DNA of 64,000 nucleotides from Testudinibacter aquarius (GTDB taxonomy: Bacteria; Pseudomonadota; Gammaproteobacteria; Enterobacterales; Pasteurellaceae). Made by a program: the position numbers and the translations under genes. Below are positions 44,781 to 55,178 of this stretch, piece after piece; positions within the stretch are counted from its first letter, which is position 1, and the number at the start of each line of letters is the position of its first letter. Under the pieces are notes generated by a model. The model did no database searches. It was not told the DNA's origin and saw nothing but the letters and a program-made list of their open reading frames with translations. The stretch covers positions 1-64,000 of the forward strand of contig NZ_SMCP01000007.1 in NCBI RefSeq assembly GCF_004342725.1, in the 5' to 3' direction.

Positions 44781-45860
44781 TCATCTTAATTTCTCAATCG
44801 CCCATTCCAGCCCTGATTGATAGTCTGGTGGCAATAACGTTGCTAAGCGTTGTAGGCAGTCGATTAATACGGTTTTGTCCGGATGCGCGAAATTGATATG
44901 CCCGACTTTGCGCCCCGACCGCACTTCTTTGCCGTACCAATGCAGTTGGCTGAACGGCAGATTTAACCACTGTGGATGGTGCTCCGTGCCAATCAGATTG
45001 ATCATCACGCTCGGCATAAAAATGCCCAACTGCGGTGTCGGCAAGTTGAGCAGGGCGCGCAAGTGCAATTCAAATTGGCTGATCGAACAACCGAGCTGTG
45101 TCCAGTGTCCGCTGTTGTGCACCCGTGGCGCCAGTTCGTTAATCAGCAATTTATCACCGACCACAAAGCACTCCATCGCCATCACCCCGACATAATCCAG
45201 CTTGTGCATAATGGCGCTGAGCATAGCTTCGGCTGGCGCCTGCAAAGTGCGGTCTGCGCCTAACTGCACGCTGTAACGTAAAATACCGTTTTGTTGCAGA
45301 TTGTAGGTGACGGGGTAGAAGCGGGTTGCGCCGTCGGCAAAGCGCGCACCGACCAGTGAAATTTCATAGTCGAATGGAATAAAGGCTTCGGCGATCACTT
45401 CACCGAACAGATCGTCAGTGATCACCTCGGGATTATCAGCAGTCACAATCCATTGCCCACGCCCGTCATAACCGCCGGTGCGGCGTTTCACTACCAGTTT
45501 CTCCCCAATTTGTTGAAAAATCTGTGCCCATTGCGCCTCAGAATCCAATTGTTGCCATGGCGAAGTCGGCAGGTTTAATTCGTCCAATAGTGATTTTTGT
45601 GAATAGCGATCTGCCAATAAGCCGAATACATTGCGATTAATAAAGTTTGGGTGGGAAGCCAGGGCGGTGGTGAGCGGGGTGGTTTGCCAGCGCTCGATTT
45701 CAGCGGTGATGATGGCGTCAGGTTCAATTTCAAACAACGGAGCGGCAAAGTCTAACGGCTGCACCCCAATATCCAACGGGGCGCCGGCATACCGCAACAT
45801 CCGTCCCAATTGTCCGTTGCCTAACACATAAACCGGGGGATAAATGGCACTTTTTTGCAT
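44781..45860 (-). CDS. purK: N5-carboxyaminoimidazole ribonucleotide synthase PurK
   Basis: A 359-residue ATP-grasp enzyme that carboxylates AIR with bicarbonate. Features are VLGNGQLGRMLRYAGAPLDI, VVKRRTGGYDGRGQW, EAFIPFDYEISLV and LINELAPRVHNSGHWT. It follows purE by ten bases and is probably co-transcribed with it. Confidence 0.96.
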   Translation of the reverse strand: MQKSAIYPPVYVLGNGQLGRMLRYAGAPLDIGVQPLDFAAPLFEIEPDAIITAEIERWQTTPLTTALASHPNFINRNVFGLLADRYSQKSLLDELNLPTSPWQQLDSEAQWAQIFQQIGEKLVVKRRTGGYDGRGQWIVTADNPEVITDDLFGEVIAEAFIPFDYEISLVGARFADGATRFYPVTYNLQQNGILRYSVQLGADRTLQAPAEAMLSAIMHKLDYVGVMAMECFVVGDKLLINELAPRVHNSGHWTQLGCSISQFELHLRALLNLPTPQLGIFMPSVMINLIGTEHHPQWLNLPFSQLHWYGKEVRSGRKVGHINFAHPDKTVLIDCLQRLATLLPPDYQSGLEWAIEKLR

Positions 45861-45870
45861 GGCGCTTTCC

Positions 45871-46362
45871 TTATAGCAAACGGGGATCGGGATTATCTAA
45901 TACCGTTTGGGTCTGTTGCGTACGAAATTGCTGTAAGCGTTGTGCAAGTGCGGTATCGTGATTGGCTAAAATCTGCGCCGCCAATAAAGCGGCATTGGCA
46001 GCGCCTGCGGCGCCGATCGCCAAGGTGCCGACCGGAATGCCTTTCGGCATTTGCACGATGGAATATAAGCTGTCGATTCCGCTCAATACCGCACTTTTCA
46101 CCGGCACACCCAACACCGGTACAAGGGTTTTGGCAGCGATCATACCCGGTAGATGTGCAGCACCGCCGGCACCGGCAATAATCACCTGATAACCGTTGTT
46201 TGACGCTTGTTCGGCAAAACTGAACAATTTATCTGGCGTGCGGTGGGCAGAGACGATTTCCACATGGTGAGGTACTTGCAGTTGATCCAATACATTGGCG
46301 GCTTCGATCATGGTTGACCAATCACTTTGCGACCCCATTACGATGGCGATTTTGGCAGACAT
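45871..46362 (-). CDS. purE: N5-carboxyaminoimidazole ribonucleotide mutase PurE
   Basis: A 163-residue octameric mutase that moves the carboxylate of N5-CAIR to C4. Signatures are [29 protein letters not shown] and [17 protein letters not shown], then [23 protein letters not shown]. It is divergent from pepN. I saw no clear PurR box upstream. Confidence 0.96.
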   Translation of the reverse strand: MSAKIAIVMGSQSDWSTMIEAANVLDQLQVPHHVEIVSAHRTPDKLFSFAEQASNNGYQVIIAGAGGAAHLPGMIAAKTLVPVLGVPVKSAVLSGIDSLYSIVQMPKGIPVGTLAIGAAGAANAALLAAQILANHDTALAQRLQQFRTQQTQTVLDNPDPRLL

Positions 46363-46562
46363 AAAGCTGATAATTTCCTCTGTTTGGCATTTGAAAAGTG
46401 CTGTAAGAATAGCATGATTTCAATAGAAATTAAGCCTTGTACGGCATGTTGATAAAATATTTTATCTTTTTTAATCGGATAACGGGGATTCGATTGCAAC
46501 TTGACGGAGAAAATTCTATTCTTACGGCCTAAAAGAAACTGAGCAAATCCACGGAGCAGGCC

Positions 46563-49172
46563 ATGTCAGCAAAAGCAAAATACAGAAAAGATTACAAAAA
46601 ACCGGATTATACCGTCACTGATATTTTTCTTGATTTTCAATTGGATCCCCAACATACCCGCGTTATCAGCAAATCGCAAATTGCGCGTTTGAACCCTGAG
46701 GCACAGCAGCTGCGGTTGGACGGACACAGTTTTCAGTTTGCTTCGATTAAATTAAACGGACAGCCGTTTACGGCTTACCAGCAAGATGCGGAATCGCTGC
46801 AATTGAATCTTAGCGGCTTGAATCTGGAGCATTTTGAACTGGAAATCGAAACGCTTTTAAAACCGGCGGAAAATACCTCGTTGCAAGGTTTATATCAATC
46901 TGGCGATGGTTTTTGCACCCAGTGCGAAGCGGAGGGCTTTCGTCAAATCACCTATATGTTGGATCGCCCTGATGTGTTGGCACGCTATACCACGCGGATT
47001 ACTGCCGATAAAACCCAATATCCGTTTTTATTGTCCAACGGCAACCGCATCGCCACCGGCGATATGCTTGACGGGCGTCATTGGGTTGAATGGCAAGATC
47101 CATTTCCGAAACCGAGCTATCTGTTTGCATTGGTTGCGGGGGATTTTGATCTGCTGCAAGACCGTTTTATCACCAAAAGCGGTCGCGAAGTGGCATTGGA
47201 ACTGTATGTGGATAAAGGCAATCTGAACCGCGCCGATTGGGCGATGCAGAGCCTGAAAAAATCAATGAAATGGGACGAAGAGCGGTTTGATCTGGAATAC
47301 GATTTAGATATTTATATGATCGTTGCCGTTGATTTCTTCAATATGGGCGCAATGGAAAACAAGGGTTTGAACGTGTTCAATTCCAAGTTTGTGTTGGCAA
47401 ATCCGGCAACGGCGACGGATGAAGACTATCATAATGTGGAAGCGGTGATCGCTCACGAATATTTTCACAATTGGACCGGCAATCGTGTGACTTGCCGTGA
47501 TTGGTTCCAACTCAGTTTAAAAGAAGGCTTGACCGTGTTCCGCGATCAAGAGTTCTCCTCTGATACGGGTTCAAGAGCGGTGCAACGGATCAACAACGTT
47601 AAAATTCTACGCACGGTACAATTTGCTGAAGATGCCGGCCCGATGGCGCACCCGATTCGTCCGGAAAAGGTGATTGAAATGAATAATTTCTATACCGTCA
47701 CCGTGTATGAAAAAGGTTCGGAGGTGATCCGCATGCTGCATACATTGTTGGGCGAAGAGCGGTTTCAGCAAGGCATGAAATTGTATATTGCCGAAAATGA
47801 CGGCAAAGCGGCAACCTGTGAAAATTTTGTGTCGGCTATGGAACGGGCATCCGGTGTGGATTTGACCCTGTTCCGCCGTTGGTACAGCCAATCCGGTACG
47901 CCGGAATTGACGATCAGCGACGAGTATGACGAGCGTAACCATATTTATCGTCTGCATGTGTCGCAGCTGACAGCCCCAACCCACGATCAATTGGATAAAA
48001 TTAATCTGCATATTCCGTTGAAAATCGAGTTGTATGATCCGCAAGGCAAACAACAGGAGTTGCAAAGCGAAACTGGCTTGGTCAGCAATGTGTTGGATAT
48101 AATGCAAAATCATCAAACCTTTGAATTTCATCATATTTATGCAAGACCTACTCCAGCGTTGTTGTGTGATTTCTCTGCACCGGTAAAACTGGATTATGCT
48201 TACACTGATCAACAACTGCTGCTTTTATTGCGTCATGCTAAAAATGATTTTATCCGTTGGGACGCTGCCCAAATGCTGCTGTCGAATGAGTTGCGGCAAA
48301 ATCTGCAACGCCAACAAAACGGCGAACAGATGCAAGTCAGCCCATTATTATTGGATACTTTCCATTCCATCCTGGAGCAATATCAACAAGATGTGGAATT
48401 GACTGCACTGATGTTGACCTTGCCGAAAGAGACAGAGTTTGCCGAGCAGTTTAAAGTGATCGACCCGAGCGGTATCCATCAGGTGCGTAAATTCTTGCAG
48501 AAAAGCATTGCCGAACATTTGAAAGCACTGTCGCTGAAAATTTATCATCGGATCGATCTGCCTGAATACCGTATTGAACGGCAGGACATTGCCTTACGCA
48601 GCCTGCGCAATGTCTGTTTGAGCTATCTGGCGGTGACGGAATTTGGCAATGCGTTGGTTAATACGCATTATCTGCATGCTAACAATATGACCGACACGCT
48701 TGCCGCACTGGCGGCAGCGAGTAGTGCCGCCTTGCCGTGTCGCGATAATTTATTGACGGATTTTGAACACAAATGGGCGCATGACGGATTAGTGATGGAT
48801 AAATGGTTTGCGTTGCAAGCGACCCGTCCGGACGAAGATGTGTTGCAACAAGTGACGAAGCTGATGGATCATCCAAGTTTTAATTTTAATAATCCGAACC
48901 GCCTACGTGCGCTGGTCGGCAGTTTTGCCAACCAAAACCCGAATGCTTTCCATGCGATTGATGGCTCAGGCTACCGCTTTTTGGTCGAAGTGCTGATTAA
49001 GTTAAACCGCAGCAATCCGCAAATTGCTTCGCGTTTAATTGAGCCGCTGATTCGATTAGGACGCTACGATGCACAACGTCAAACCCTGATGAAACGCGGC
49101 TTGGAACGGTTGGCGAAAATTGAAGATCTGTCGAAGGATCTATTTGAAAAAATCGAAAAAGCGCTGGATTGA
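46563..49172 (+). CDS. pepN: Aminopeptidase N
   Basis: An 869-residue M1-family zinc aminopeptidase of the cytosol. GAMEN (MGAMENKGLNVFNSK) is followed by HEYFHNWTGNRVTCRDWFQL and KEGLTVFRDQEF, giving the HExxH-x18-E zinc site. A C-terminal helical-repeat domain (DUF3458) completes the E. coli-type architecture. It starts at ATG 46563 with GGAG upstream. Confidence 0.97.
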   Translation: MSAKAKYRKDYKKPDYTVTDIFLDFQLDPQHTRVISKSQIARLNPEAQQLRLDGHSFQFASIKLNGQPFTAYQQDAESLQLNLSGLNLEHFELEIETLLKPAENTSLQGLYQSGDGFCTQCEAEGFRQITYMLDRPDVLARYTTRITADKTQYPFLLSNGNRIATGDMLDGRHWVEWQDPFPKPSYLFALVAGDFDLLQDRFITKSGREVALELYVDKGNLNRADWAMQSLKKSMKWDEERFDLEYDLDIYMIVAVDFFNMGAMENKGLNVFNSKFVLANPATATDEDYHNVEAVIAHEYFHNWTGNRVTCRDWFQLSLKEGLTVFRDQEFSSDTGSRAVQRINNVKILRTVQFAEDAGPMAHPIRPEKVIEMNNFYTVTVYEKGSEVIRMLHTLLGEERFQQGMKLYIAENDGKAATCENFVSAMERASGVDLTLFRRWYSQSGTPELTISDEYDERNHIYRLHVSQLTAPTHDQLDKINLHIPLKIELYDPQGKQQELQSETGLVSNVLDIMQNHQTFEFHHIYARPTPALLCDFSAPVKLDYAYTDQQLLLLLRHAKNDFIRWDAAQMLLSNELRQNLQRQQNGEQMQVSPLLLDTFHSILEQYQQDVELTALMLTLPKETEFAEQFKVIDPSGIHQVRKFLQKSIAEHLKALSLKIYHRIDLPEYRIERQDIALRSLRNVCLSYLAVTEFGNALVNTHYLHANNMTDTLAALAAASSAALPCRDNLLTDFEHKWAHDGLVMDKWFALQATRPDEDVLQQVTKLMDHPSFNFNNPNRLRALVGSFANQNPNAFHAIDGSGYRFLVEVLIKLNRSNPQIASRLIEPLIRLGRYDAQRQTLMKRGLERLAKIEDLSKDLFEKIEKALD

Positions 49173-49275
49173 CGGTTTTTTGGTATTTTCAGTTAAGTGG
49201 TTTGGCATAATTGGAGTAATATTGGCACGCTAGTTTGATTAATATTGTGTGCAATTAAAATATAGGCTGGATAAT

Positions 49276-50295
49276 ATGTATTCTTTCATCAAAAAAGGCT
49301 TGTTTTCACTGGATGCCGAGCAGGCACATAATGTTACCTTGAAAACACTGGGCATGATCGGTAAAACTCCGGCAAAATACTTGCTACAGACCGCACTTCG
49401 ATGTCCGCAAGGTACGCCGAAAACCTGCATGGGGATCCGCTTTAAAAACCCGATTGGTTTAGCTGCCGGTGCGGATAAAAATGGTGATGCAATTGACGGT
49501 TTCGGCGCACTGGGTTTCGGTTTTATCGAAGTCGGTACCGTGACACCGTTGGCGCAAGACGGCAACCCGAAACCGCGTCAGTTTCGTTTGTTAGAGGCTG
49601 AAGGGATTATCAACCGTAACGGTTTTAATAATCGTGGCGTGGATTATCTGGTTGAGAATGTCAAAAAAGCGAACTATGACGGCGTGATTGGGATCAATAT
49701 CGGCAAAAACAGCACCACTTCGGTCGAAAACGGCAAAGGCGATTATATTTATTGTCTGAACAAAGTGTATAACCATGCCGGTTATATTACGATCAATATC
49801 TCATCACCGAATTCGCCGGGGTTGCGTCAGTTACAATATGGCGAAGCGCTGGACGATTTGCTGCAAGGTATTAAACTGCGGCAGAAAGCGCTGGCGGATT
49901 ATTATAATAAATATGTGCCGATTGTGGTCAAAATTGCGCCGGATCAAACCGAAGCCGAACTGGTGCAGATCGCTGACACGTTGCGTCGGCATGAAATGGA
50001 CGGTGTAATTGCCACCAACACCACGCTTTCGCGTGATAGTGTGCAGGGCATAGCCAACGCTGAGCAACAGGGCGGTTTAAGCGGTAAACCGTTGCAACAT
50101 CTCAGCACCCAAATCATCACTCGTTTACACCAAGAACTAAAAGGCGAAGTTCCAATTATCGGCAGTGGCGGGATTGATTCCGTGGCCAGCGCAGAGCAAA
50201 AAATCACTGCCGGTGCGGAATTGTTGCAATTGTATTCCGGTTTGATCTATCACGGACCGCACTTGGTTAAATCGTTGGTAGAAGGGATTAAGTAG
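49276..50295 (+). CDS. pyrD: Dihydroorotate dehydrogenase (quinone), class 2
   Basis: A membrane-associated FMN enzyme of pyrimidine synthesis, coupling dihydroorotate oxidation to quinone. The 339-residue protein has the N-terminal amphipathic segment ([19 protein letters not shown]), substrate loop [13 protein letters not shown], the catalytic Ser in [15 protein letters not shown], and [16 protein letters not shown]. The frame extends upstream to GTG 49249, but class 2 enzymes start at the MYSFIKK-like sequence. Confidence 0.96.
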   Translation: MYSFIKKGLFSLDAEQAHNVTLKTLGMIGKTPAKYLLQTALRCPQGTPKTCMGIRFKNPIGLAAGADKNGDAIDGFGALGFGFIEVGTVTPLAQDGNPKPRQFRLLEAEGIINRNGFNNRGVDYLVENVKKANYDGVIGINIGKNSTTSVENGKGDYIYCLNKVYNHAGYITINISSPNSPGLRQLQYGEALDDLLQGIKLRQKALADYYNKYVPIVVKIAPDQTEAELVQIADTLRRHEMDGVIATNTTLSRDSVQGIANAEQQGGLSGKPLQHLSTQIITRLHQELKGEVPIIGSGGIDSVASAEQKITAGAELLQLYSGLIYHGPHLVKSLVEGIK

Positions 50296-50312
50296 AGTGA
50301 TTAAAAGGTGAA

Positions 50313-50348
50313 AAAATTGGGTTCGTATTTTGCTGCGAACCCAATTTT
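50313..50348. terminator. Bidirectional terminator between pyrD and tehB
   Basis: AAAATTGGGTTCG and CGAACCCAATTTT form a perfect 13-bp stem with a 10-base loop between the convergent genes, with A and T tracts on its two sides. Confidence 0.85.
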
Positions 50349-50358
50349 GTTTATTGCG

Positions 50359-51222
50359 TTAAACTTTCTTCGCCAACATCGTGACGAACTTCAGTTTAAT
50401 CCGATTGCCGTTGGCGTCGGTTTTGTGCAGTTCGCCCGGGGCTTCGGTGTATTTGAGTAGTTCCCAATCGTGGTAATAATTTTTCAGTTCGTTTTCGGCA
50501 AAGGTGAAAGAGAACGGCATCGGGCAAGGCATATCCTCGGTAGACATTGCGGCAACAATCAGGTTGTAACCGCCCGGATTGGTGTGTTGCTGCATATTGG
50601 CGATAATGGCCGGAATGCGCTCCCGTTGCAGGAACATCAGCACCACGGTGGAGAGAATAAAATCGTAATTGTCTTGAATTGCCGCTTGGTTAATGTCGTA
50701 AAGTGCGGTTTTGATATTGTCAGATTTTTCTTTTTCGATAAGCGAATCCAAAAATGCAATGCTGGTCGGGTTGTGATCCCAAGCGTCCACCTCAAATCCT
50801 TGAATGCCCAAAAACAGCGAATTTCGTCCTTGTCCGCAGCCTAAATCCAGCGCTTTGCACGGCGCAATCTGCTTGGCAGCATTGATCACTTCAGAGTGGG
50901 TTTGGGTCATATTGTATTTTTTGGCGGCGTAATCCTGCGGCAGGCAATAAAATTCCAGATAGCATTGCAAGTCATCGGAAAGTGGTGCAACCCGATGCCA
51001 CTGTTGCGGCTCGACAAACGGTGCTTGATTTTCGACATCAAATACATGAGTCGCCGTCACATTGCCGACTTCGTCCAGTTCAAAATATTGCAATGAACCG
51101 GCAAGAATCGTCACTTTTGCCCAAGTGCCGACTTTGGTATTGTGCATTTCTCGGAACATTTGTGGCAGGGTATCGGTAGTCCAAACCGGCATTTTTTTGT
51201 AAGCGATAAGTTGTGTGTGCAT
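50359..51222 (-). CDS. tehB: TehB-like SAM-dependent methyltransferase with cupin-like N-terminus
   Basis: A 287-residue protein like Haemophilus TehB. The N-terminal DUF1971/cupin-like domain (about residues 1-95, AKVTILAGSLQYFELDEVGN, FVEPQQWHRV) precedes a class I methyltransferase with SAM motif ALDLGCGQGRNSLFLG. TehB detoxifies tellurite by methylation in E. coli, and in Haemophilus influenzae has also been linked to oxidant resistance and haem use. AAGGAG precedes ATG 51222. The tehA homologue is elsewhere (3954), so the pair is split. Confidence 0.92.
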   Translation of the reverse strand: MHTQLIAYKKMPVWTTDTLPQMFREMHNTKVGTWAKVTILAGSLQYFELDEVGNVTATHVFDVENQAPFVEPQQWHRVAPLSDDLQCYLEFYCLPQDYAAKKYNMTQTHSEVINAAKQIAPCKALDLGCGQGRNSLFLGIQGFEVDAWDHNPTSIAFLDSLIEKEKSDNIKTALYDINQAAIQDNYDFILSTVVLMFLQRERIPAIIANMQQHTNPGGYNLIVAAMSTEDMPCPMPFSFTFAENELKNYYHDWELLKYTEAPGELHKTDANGNRIKLKFVTMLAKKV

Positions 51223-51409
51223 AAATTGCGCTCCTTAAGATATATTTAAAATATTGTTTAATTGGATTTTAAAGAAAAATTGCACGACTGGCAATAATTT
51301 CCGACAAATTTAGTCGGGTTTAACGCTATACTGTTCATCAATTTAGCATAATGTTAGAATTCGTCGATTTATTTATCCAACACACATTTATTTTACAAAA
51401 GGAGTTTTT

Positions 51410-52312
51410 ATGGCAGCAGAAACCACAACGGTTGATCTTCAGGCACAAACCGTAGAGGTGCTGAAGCAGATTCAGCAATTGGATTTTAATACCGTGTTAA
51501 ACCAATGGATTATCCCTTACGGCACTAAGATTTTACTCGCGATTGCAATCTATTTCATCGGTAAATCGGTGGCGCGTTTTTTGAGCGGTCTGCTGGGCAA
51601 AGCAGTGTTGCGCTCCAGTAAAGACGAGATGTTGCAGGGATTTGTCAGCTCGATCAGCTATTTTCTGTTTTTGCTGATCGTAGTTATTGCAGCATTGTCG
51701 CAGCTGGGCATTAACACTAGTTCTTTGGTGGCGTTGATTGGGGCGGCAGGCTTGGCTATTGGTTTGGCGTTGCAAAACTCTTTGCAAAATTTCGCTGCAG
51801 GGGTGATGATTTTGGTGTTTAAACCGTTTCGTAAAGGTGATTATATTGAAGCCGGCGGTGTTGCCGGCGTGGTGAATCAAATCGGTTTATTGGTGGTTGA
51901 ACTGAGAACCGGAGATAACAAAACAGTGTTGGTGCCGAACGGCAAAGTGTTTGGTGACAGTATCACCAACTATTCAACCAACGAAACCCGCCGAGTTGAT
52001 TTTATCTTCGATATTGATTACAGCAGCGATATCACCGCCGCAAAGCAGATTATCGCAGATTGTCTGGCACAAGAATCGCGTATATTACGAAATCCGGAGC
52101 CGACGATTGTGGTGGGTTCACTGGCATCAAACAGTGTGCAGTTGTTTGTGCGCCCGTGGGCAAGAACCGCCGATTATTGGGGTGTCTATTTTGCGATTAC
52201 CGAAAAAGTGAAGCTGGAGTTCGACAGAGCCGGTATTGCGATTCCGTTTAACCAGCTAAACGTACATCTGGATCAGGATTTAGTGGTCGGGATTGAGAAA
52301 AAAGTCAATTAA
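51410..52312 (+). CDS. mscS: Small-conductance mechanosensitive channel MscS
   Basis: A 300-residue inner-membrane channel of the E. coli YggB type. Three membrane helices are followed by the glycine/alanine-rich pore helix ALIGAAGLAIGLALQNSLQNFAAG and the beta domain entry MILVFKPFRKGDYIEAGG. VLVPNGKVFGDSITNYS is characteristic. It releases osmolytes on hypo-osmotic shock. AAGGAG precedes ATG 51410. Confidence 0.94.
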   Translation: MAAETTTVDLQAQTVEVLKQIQQLDFNTVLNQWIIPYGTKILLAIAIYFIGKSVARFLSGLLGKAVLRSSKDEMLQGFVSSISYFLFLLIVVIAALSQLGINTSSLVALIGAAGLAIGLALQNSLQNFAAGVMILVFKPFRKGDYIEAGGVAGVVNQIGLLVVELRTGDNKTVLVPNGKVFGDSITNYSTNETRRVDFIFDIDYSSDITAAKQIIADCLAQESRILRNPEPTIVVGSLASNSVQLFVRPWARTADYWGVYFAITEKVKLEFDRAGIAIPFNQLNVHLDQDLVVGIEKKVN

Positions 52313-52330
52313 TTATAGCAACAAAAAATC

Positions 52331-52353
52331 AAGTGCGGTGTTGAACCGCACTT
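52331..52353. terminator. Inverted USS pair terminator between mscS and small coiled-coil gene
   Basis: AAGTGCGGT (52331-52339) and ACCGCACTT (52345-52353) form a stem with a 5-base loop, flanked on the minus-strand exit by TGATTTTTT. It can serve both convergent genes. Confidence 0.75.
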
Positions 52354-52368
52354 AGTTTATGCCCAAAC

Positions 52369-52698
52369 TTATTTCTTCGCTTGACGCGCTTTGGCTTGGT
52401 CTGAAAGCTTTTTGCTGATTTCGCGACGTTGTTTAGAATTTTCAGCATTACGGATAATGTAGTCGTCGATGCGGTCTTCGTAATCATCGCGCATACTGGA
52501 AATAATGGTGCGGATATCACTGACGCTCATTTCATCGTTGATGTATTGATTGAGGTTATCCAACAACAGCACACGTTTTTGATTGTCGCGAATTTTACGT
52601 TCGATATCGATCATATCACGTTTCAATTTATTTTTTTGACGAGACAAGCTGACATACTCCAAAACATCTTGAAAGCATTGCTTATTTACAGGTTCCAT
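52369..52698 (-). CDS. Small coiled-coil protein of unknown function
   Basis: I do not recognise this protein. From ATG 52698 it has 109 residues, highly charged, with heptad-like helices ([20 protein letters not shown], then [21 protein letters not shown]) and a basic Lys/Arg/Ala-rich C-terminus that could bind nucleic acid. There is no signal peptide or membrane segment. The frame stays open to a TTG at 52764 (131 residues), so the N-terminus is uncertain. It is convergent with mscS and divergent from serC. Confidence 0.7.
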   Translation of the reverse strand: MEPVNKQCFQDVLEYVSLSRQKNKLKRDMIDIERKIRDNQKRVLLLDNLNQYINDEMSVSDIRTIISSMRDDYEDRIDDYIIRNAENSKQRREISKKLSDQAKARQAKK

Positions 52699-52886
52699 TT
52701 TTATACTCACTGGTTGATTATTGATGACTTTCTCTAATTTATCCTTTTTAATCGGGGTCGTCAAAGGCTTCGATCACGTTTTGGATAATAAAAATGGTGG
52801 GAAATCAAATAAAGCGATTGATAAGCGTAGAGCGGAATGATAAAACTAAGCGATATTTATTTTATTGGGTCAATTAAGAGGAAAGC

Positions 52887-53978
52887 ATGTCAAAGGTATT
52901 TAACTTTAGTGCCGGTCCGGCGATGATGCCACAGGCGGTATTAGCACAAGCACAGCAAGAGCTGTTGAATTGGGAAGGGCTGCAAACCTCGGTGATGGAA
53001 GTCAGTCATCGCGGTAAACACTTTATGGCATTGGCGGAGCGCTCGATTCAACAATTGCGTGAGTTGTTGGCGATTCCGGATAACTACCAAGTGTTGTTTG
53101 CCCAAGGCGGCGCACGCGGGCAATTTGCGGCTGTGCCGATGAATTTATTGGATGAGAACGGCAAAGCGCTGTATTTGAACAGCGGTTATTGGTCAGCAGC
53201 GGCAGCGAAAGAAGCACGCTTGTTCGGTGAGATTGACGAAGTGACGATTGGCGCAGAAAAAAATGGAATTGTCGGCGTAGAACAGCTGGATTTCAGCGAA
53301 GTTGCCACGCAATACGATTATGTGCATTACTGCCCGAACGAAACCATCAGCGGCGTAGAAATCTTTGAAGTGCCGAATGTTGGTGATGCAGTATTGGTGG
53401 CGGATATGTCGTCGAATATCCTTTCCCGCCCGATTAATGTCAGCAAATTTGGGGTGATTTATGCCGGCGCTCAAAAAAACATGGGGCCTTCCGGCATCGT
53501 GATTTTAATTGTGCGTGACGACCTAATCGGCAAAGCGCGTGCCAATACGCCGTCAATTTGGAATTATCAGGTTTTGCGTGACAACGACTCGATGTTTAAC
53601 ACCCCGCCGACCTTTGCCTGGTATCTCTGCTCGTTGGTGTTCCAATGGTTGTTGGATAACGGCGGTTTAAACGCCATGGAAAGCCGTAACCGTGCCAAAG
53701 CGGAAAAGTTGTATGCCTATCTCGATCAAAGCGATTTTTACCGCAATACTGTCGCCGTCGCCAACCGCTCTTTGATGAATGTGACGTTTACCTGTAGCGA
53801 TGACGAATTGAACGCAAAATTTGTGGCAGAGGCAACAAAGTGCGGTTTGCAAGCGCTGAAAGGGCATCGAATTGTCGGCGGCATGCGAGCTTCAATTTAC
53901 AATGCAATGCCGCTTGAGGGCGTTGAGGCGTTAATTGCCTTTATGCAGCGGTTTGCGCAAGCAAACCAAAATTCATAA
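52887..53978 (+). CDS. serC: Phosphoserine aminotransferase
   Basis: A class V PLP aminotransferase of 363 residues used in serine and pyridoxine (PdxB-dependent) synthesis. Features are [47 protein letters not shown], and the PLP Lys in [14 protein letters not shown]. It starts an apparent serC-hisC-aroA cluster with AAGAGGAAAGC before the ATG. Confidence 0.97.
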   Translation: MSKVFNFSAGPAMMPQAVLAQAQQELLNWEGLQTSVMEVSHRGKHFMALAERSIQQLRELLAIPDNYQVLFAQGGARGQFAAVPMNLLDENGKALYLNSGYWSAAAAKEARLFGEIDEVTIGAEKNGIVGVEQLDFSEVATQYDYVHYCPNETISGVEIFEVPNVGDAVLVADMSSNILSRPINVSKFGVIYAGAQKNMGPSGIVILIVRDDLIGKARANTPSIWNYQVLRDNDSMFNTPPTFAWYLCSLVFQWLLDNGGLNAMESRNRAKAEKLYAYLDQSDFYRNTVAVANRSLMNVTFTCSDDELNAKFVAEATKCGLQALKGHRIVGGMRASIYNAMPLEGVEALIAFMQRFAQANQNS

Positions 53979-53999
53979 AAATAGAGAATAGAAAAGACC

Positions 54000-55097
54000 A
54001 TGAAATTTATCGATATCGCCAATCCGGGGGTGCGCCAGTTGTCGCCGTATCAGGCAGGCAAACCGATTGAGGAGTTGGAGCGCGAACTGGGGATTAGCAG
54101 CATTGTGAAACTGGCTTCAAACGAAAATCCGTTTGGTTTTCCGGAGAGCGCCAAACAAGCGATCAGCCGCCAATTAGATAATTTGACCCGCTATCCCGAT
54201 GCCAACGGTTTTGAATTGAAGCAGACGATTGCGCAAAAATTTGGTTTAAAGCCGGAACAAATTACCTTGGGCAACGGCTCGAACGATCTGTTGGAAATCA
54301 CCGCACACACGTTTTTAAATGCCAATGATGAAGTGATTTTTTCGCAATATACCTTTATTGTGTATCCATTGGTTTCGCAAGCGATCAACGCCAAAGCAGT
54401 GGTGGTGCCGGCAAAAGATTACGGGCATGATTTGAACGGCTTTTTGGCGGCGATCAGCGAAAAAACCAAAGTGATTTATCTTGCCAATCCGAACAATCCG
54501 ACCGGTACTTTTTTAACTGCCGAGCAAATCGAAGCGTTTTTAGCACAAGTGCCGGCGAATATTTTGGTGATTTTAGACGAGGCGTATACTGAATTTACCT
54601 CAGTGCATGAACGAGTACCGTCATTTAATCTCTTGCAAAAATACCAAAATTTAGTGGTGTGCCGCACTTTATCCAAAGCTTACGGTTTGGCAGGTTTGCG
54701 TATCGGTTATATGGTGTCCTCGCCAGAAGTGGCGGACTTGTGCAACCGCGTGCGCCAACCGTTCAACTGCAACAGCTTGGCGTTGGCGGCGGCAGTGGCA
54801 GTGGTTAATGATGATGCCTTTATCGAAAAAGTGGCGGACAACAACCGCCAAGGTCTGCGCCAATTGGAAACCTTTTTTCAACAAAAAGGCTTGCAGTATA
54901 TTCCGTCTAAAGGCAATTTTATCACCTTAGACTTGAAACAACCTGCCGCTCTGATTTATCAAAAACTACTGGAAAACGGCGTGATTGTGCGCCCGATTGT
55001 CGGTTACGGCTTACCGAATCACTTGCGGATCAGCATTGGTTTACCGGAAGAAAACCAACGCTTTATTGATGCGTTGAGTTTGATTTTAGGGTTGTAA
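54000..55097 (+). CDS. hisC: Histidinol-phosphate aminotransferase
   Basis: A class I/II PLP aminotransferase of 365 residues. It has KLASNENPFGFPESA, TLGNGSNDLLEI, ANPNNPTGTFL, LDEAYTEF, the PLP Lys in RTLSKAYGLAGLRIGYM, and RISIGLPEEN. It is 21 bp after serC and away from any other his gene, a placement between serC and aroA. An aromatic aminotransferase side role is possible because of the aroA neighbour (inference). Confidence 0.93.
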   Translation: MKFIDIANPGVRQLSPYQAGKPIEELERELGISSIVKLASNENPFGFPESAKQAISRQLDNLTRYPDANGFELKQTIAQKFGLKPEQITLGNGSNDLLEITAHTFLNANDEVIFSQYTFIVYPLVSQAINAKAVVVPAKDYGHDLNGFLAAISEKTKVIYLANPNNPTGTFLTAEQIEAFLAQVPANILVILDEAYTEFTSVHERVPSFNLLQKYQNLVVCRTLSKAYGLAGLRIGYMVSSPEVADLCNRVRQPFNCNSLALAAAVAVVNDDAFIEKVADNNRQGLRQLETFFQQKGLQYIPSKGNFITLDLKQPAALIYQKLLENGVIVRPIVGYGLPNHLRISIGLPEENQRFIDALSLILGL

Positions 55098-55120
55098 CAT
55101 CTAACATACTGATAAATATT

Positions 55121-55150
55121 GCAGGGGCGGATAGTTAATCCGTTCCTAGT
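55121..55150. repeat. Solo REP-like palindromic arm between hisC and aroA (copy G)
   Basis: GCAGGGGCGGATAGTTAATC continues CGTTCCTAGT and matches the arm consensus with a few changes in its right half. It lies in the 81-bp gap between hisC and aroA and could attenuate read-through. Confidence 0.65.
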
Positions 55151-55178
55151 TTGGCTAAATATCCTTGATGAGTAATCT

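Noticed and set aside
46363-46562. PurR operator in front of purE
   Set aside because: No sequence close to the ACGCAAACGTTT-type palindrome was found in the gap.
47607-48215. 202-codon open frame antisense to pepN
   Set aside because: It is a shadow of the aminopeptidase gene with no independent coding signal.
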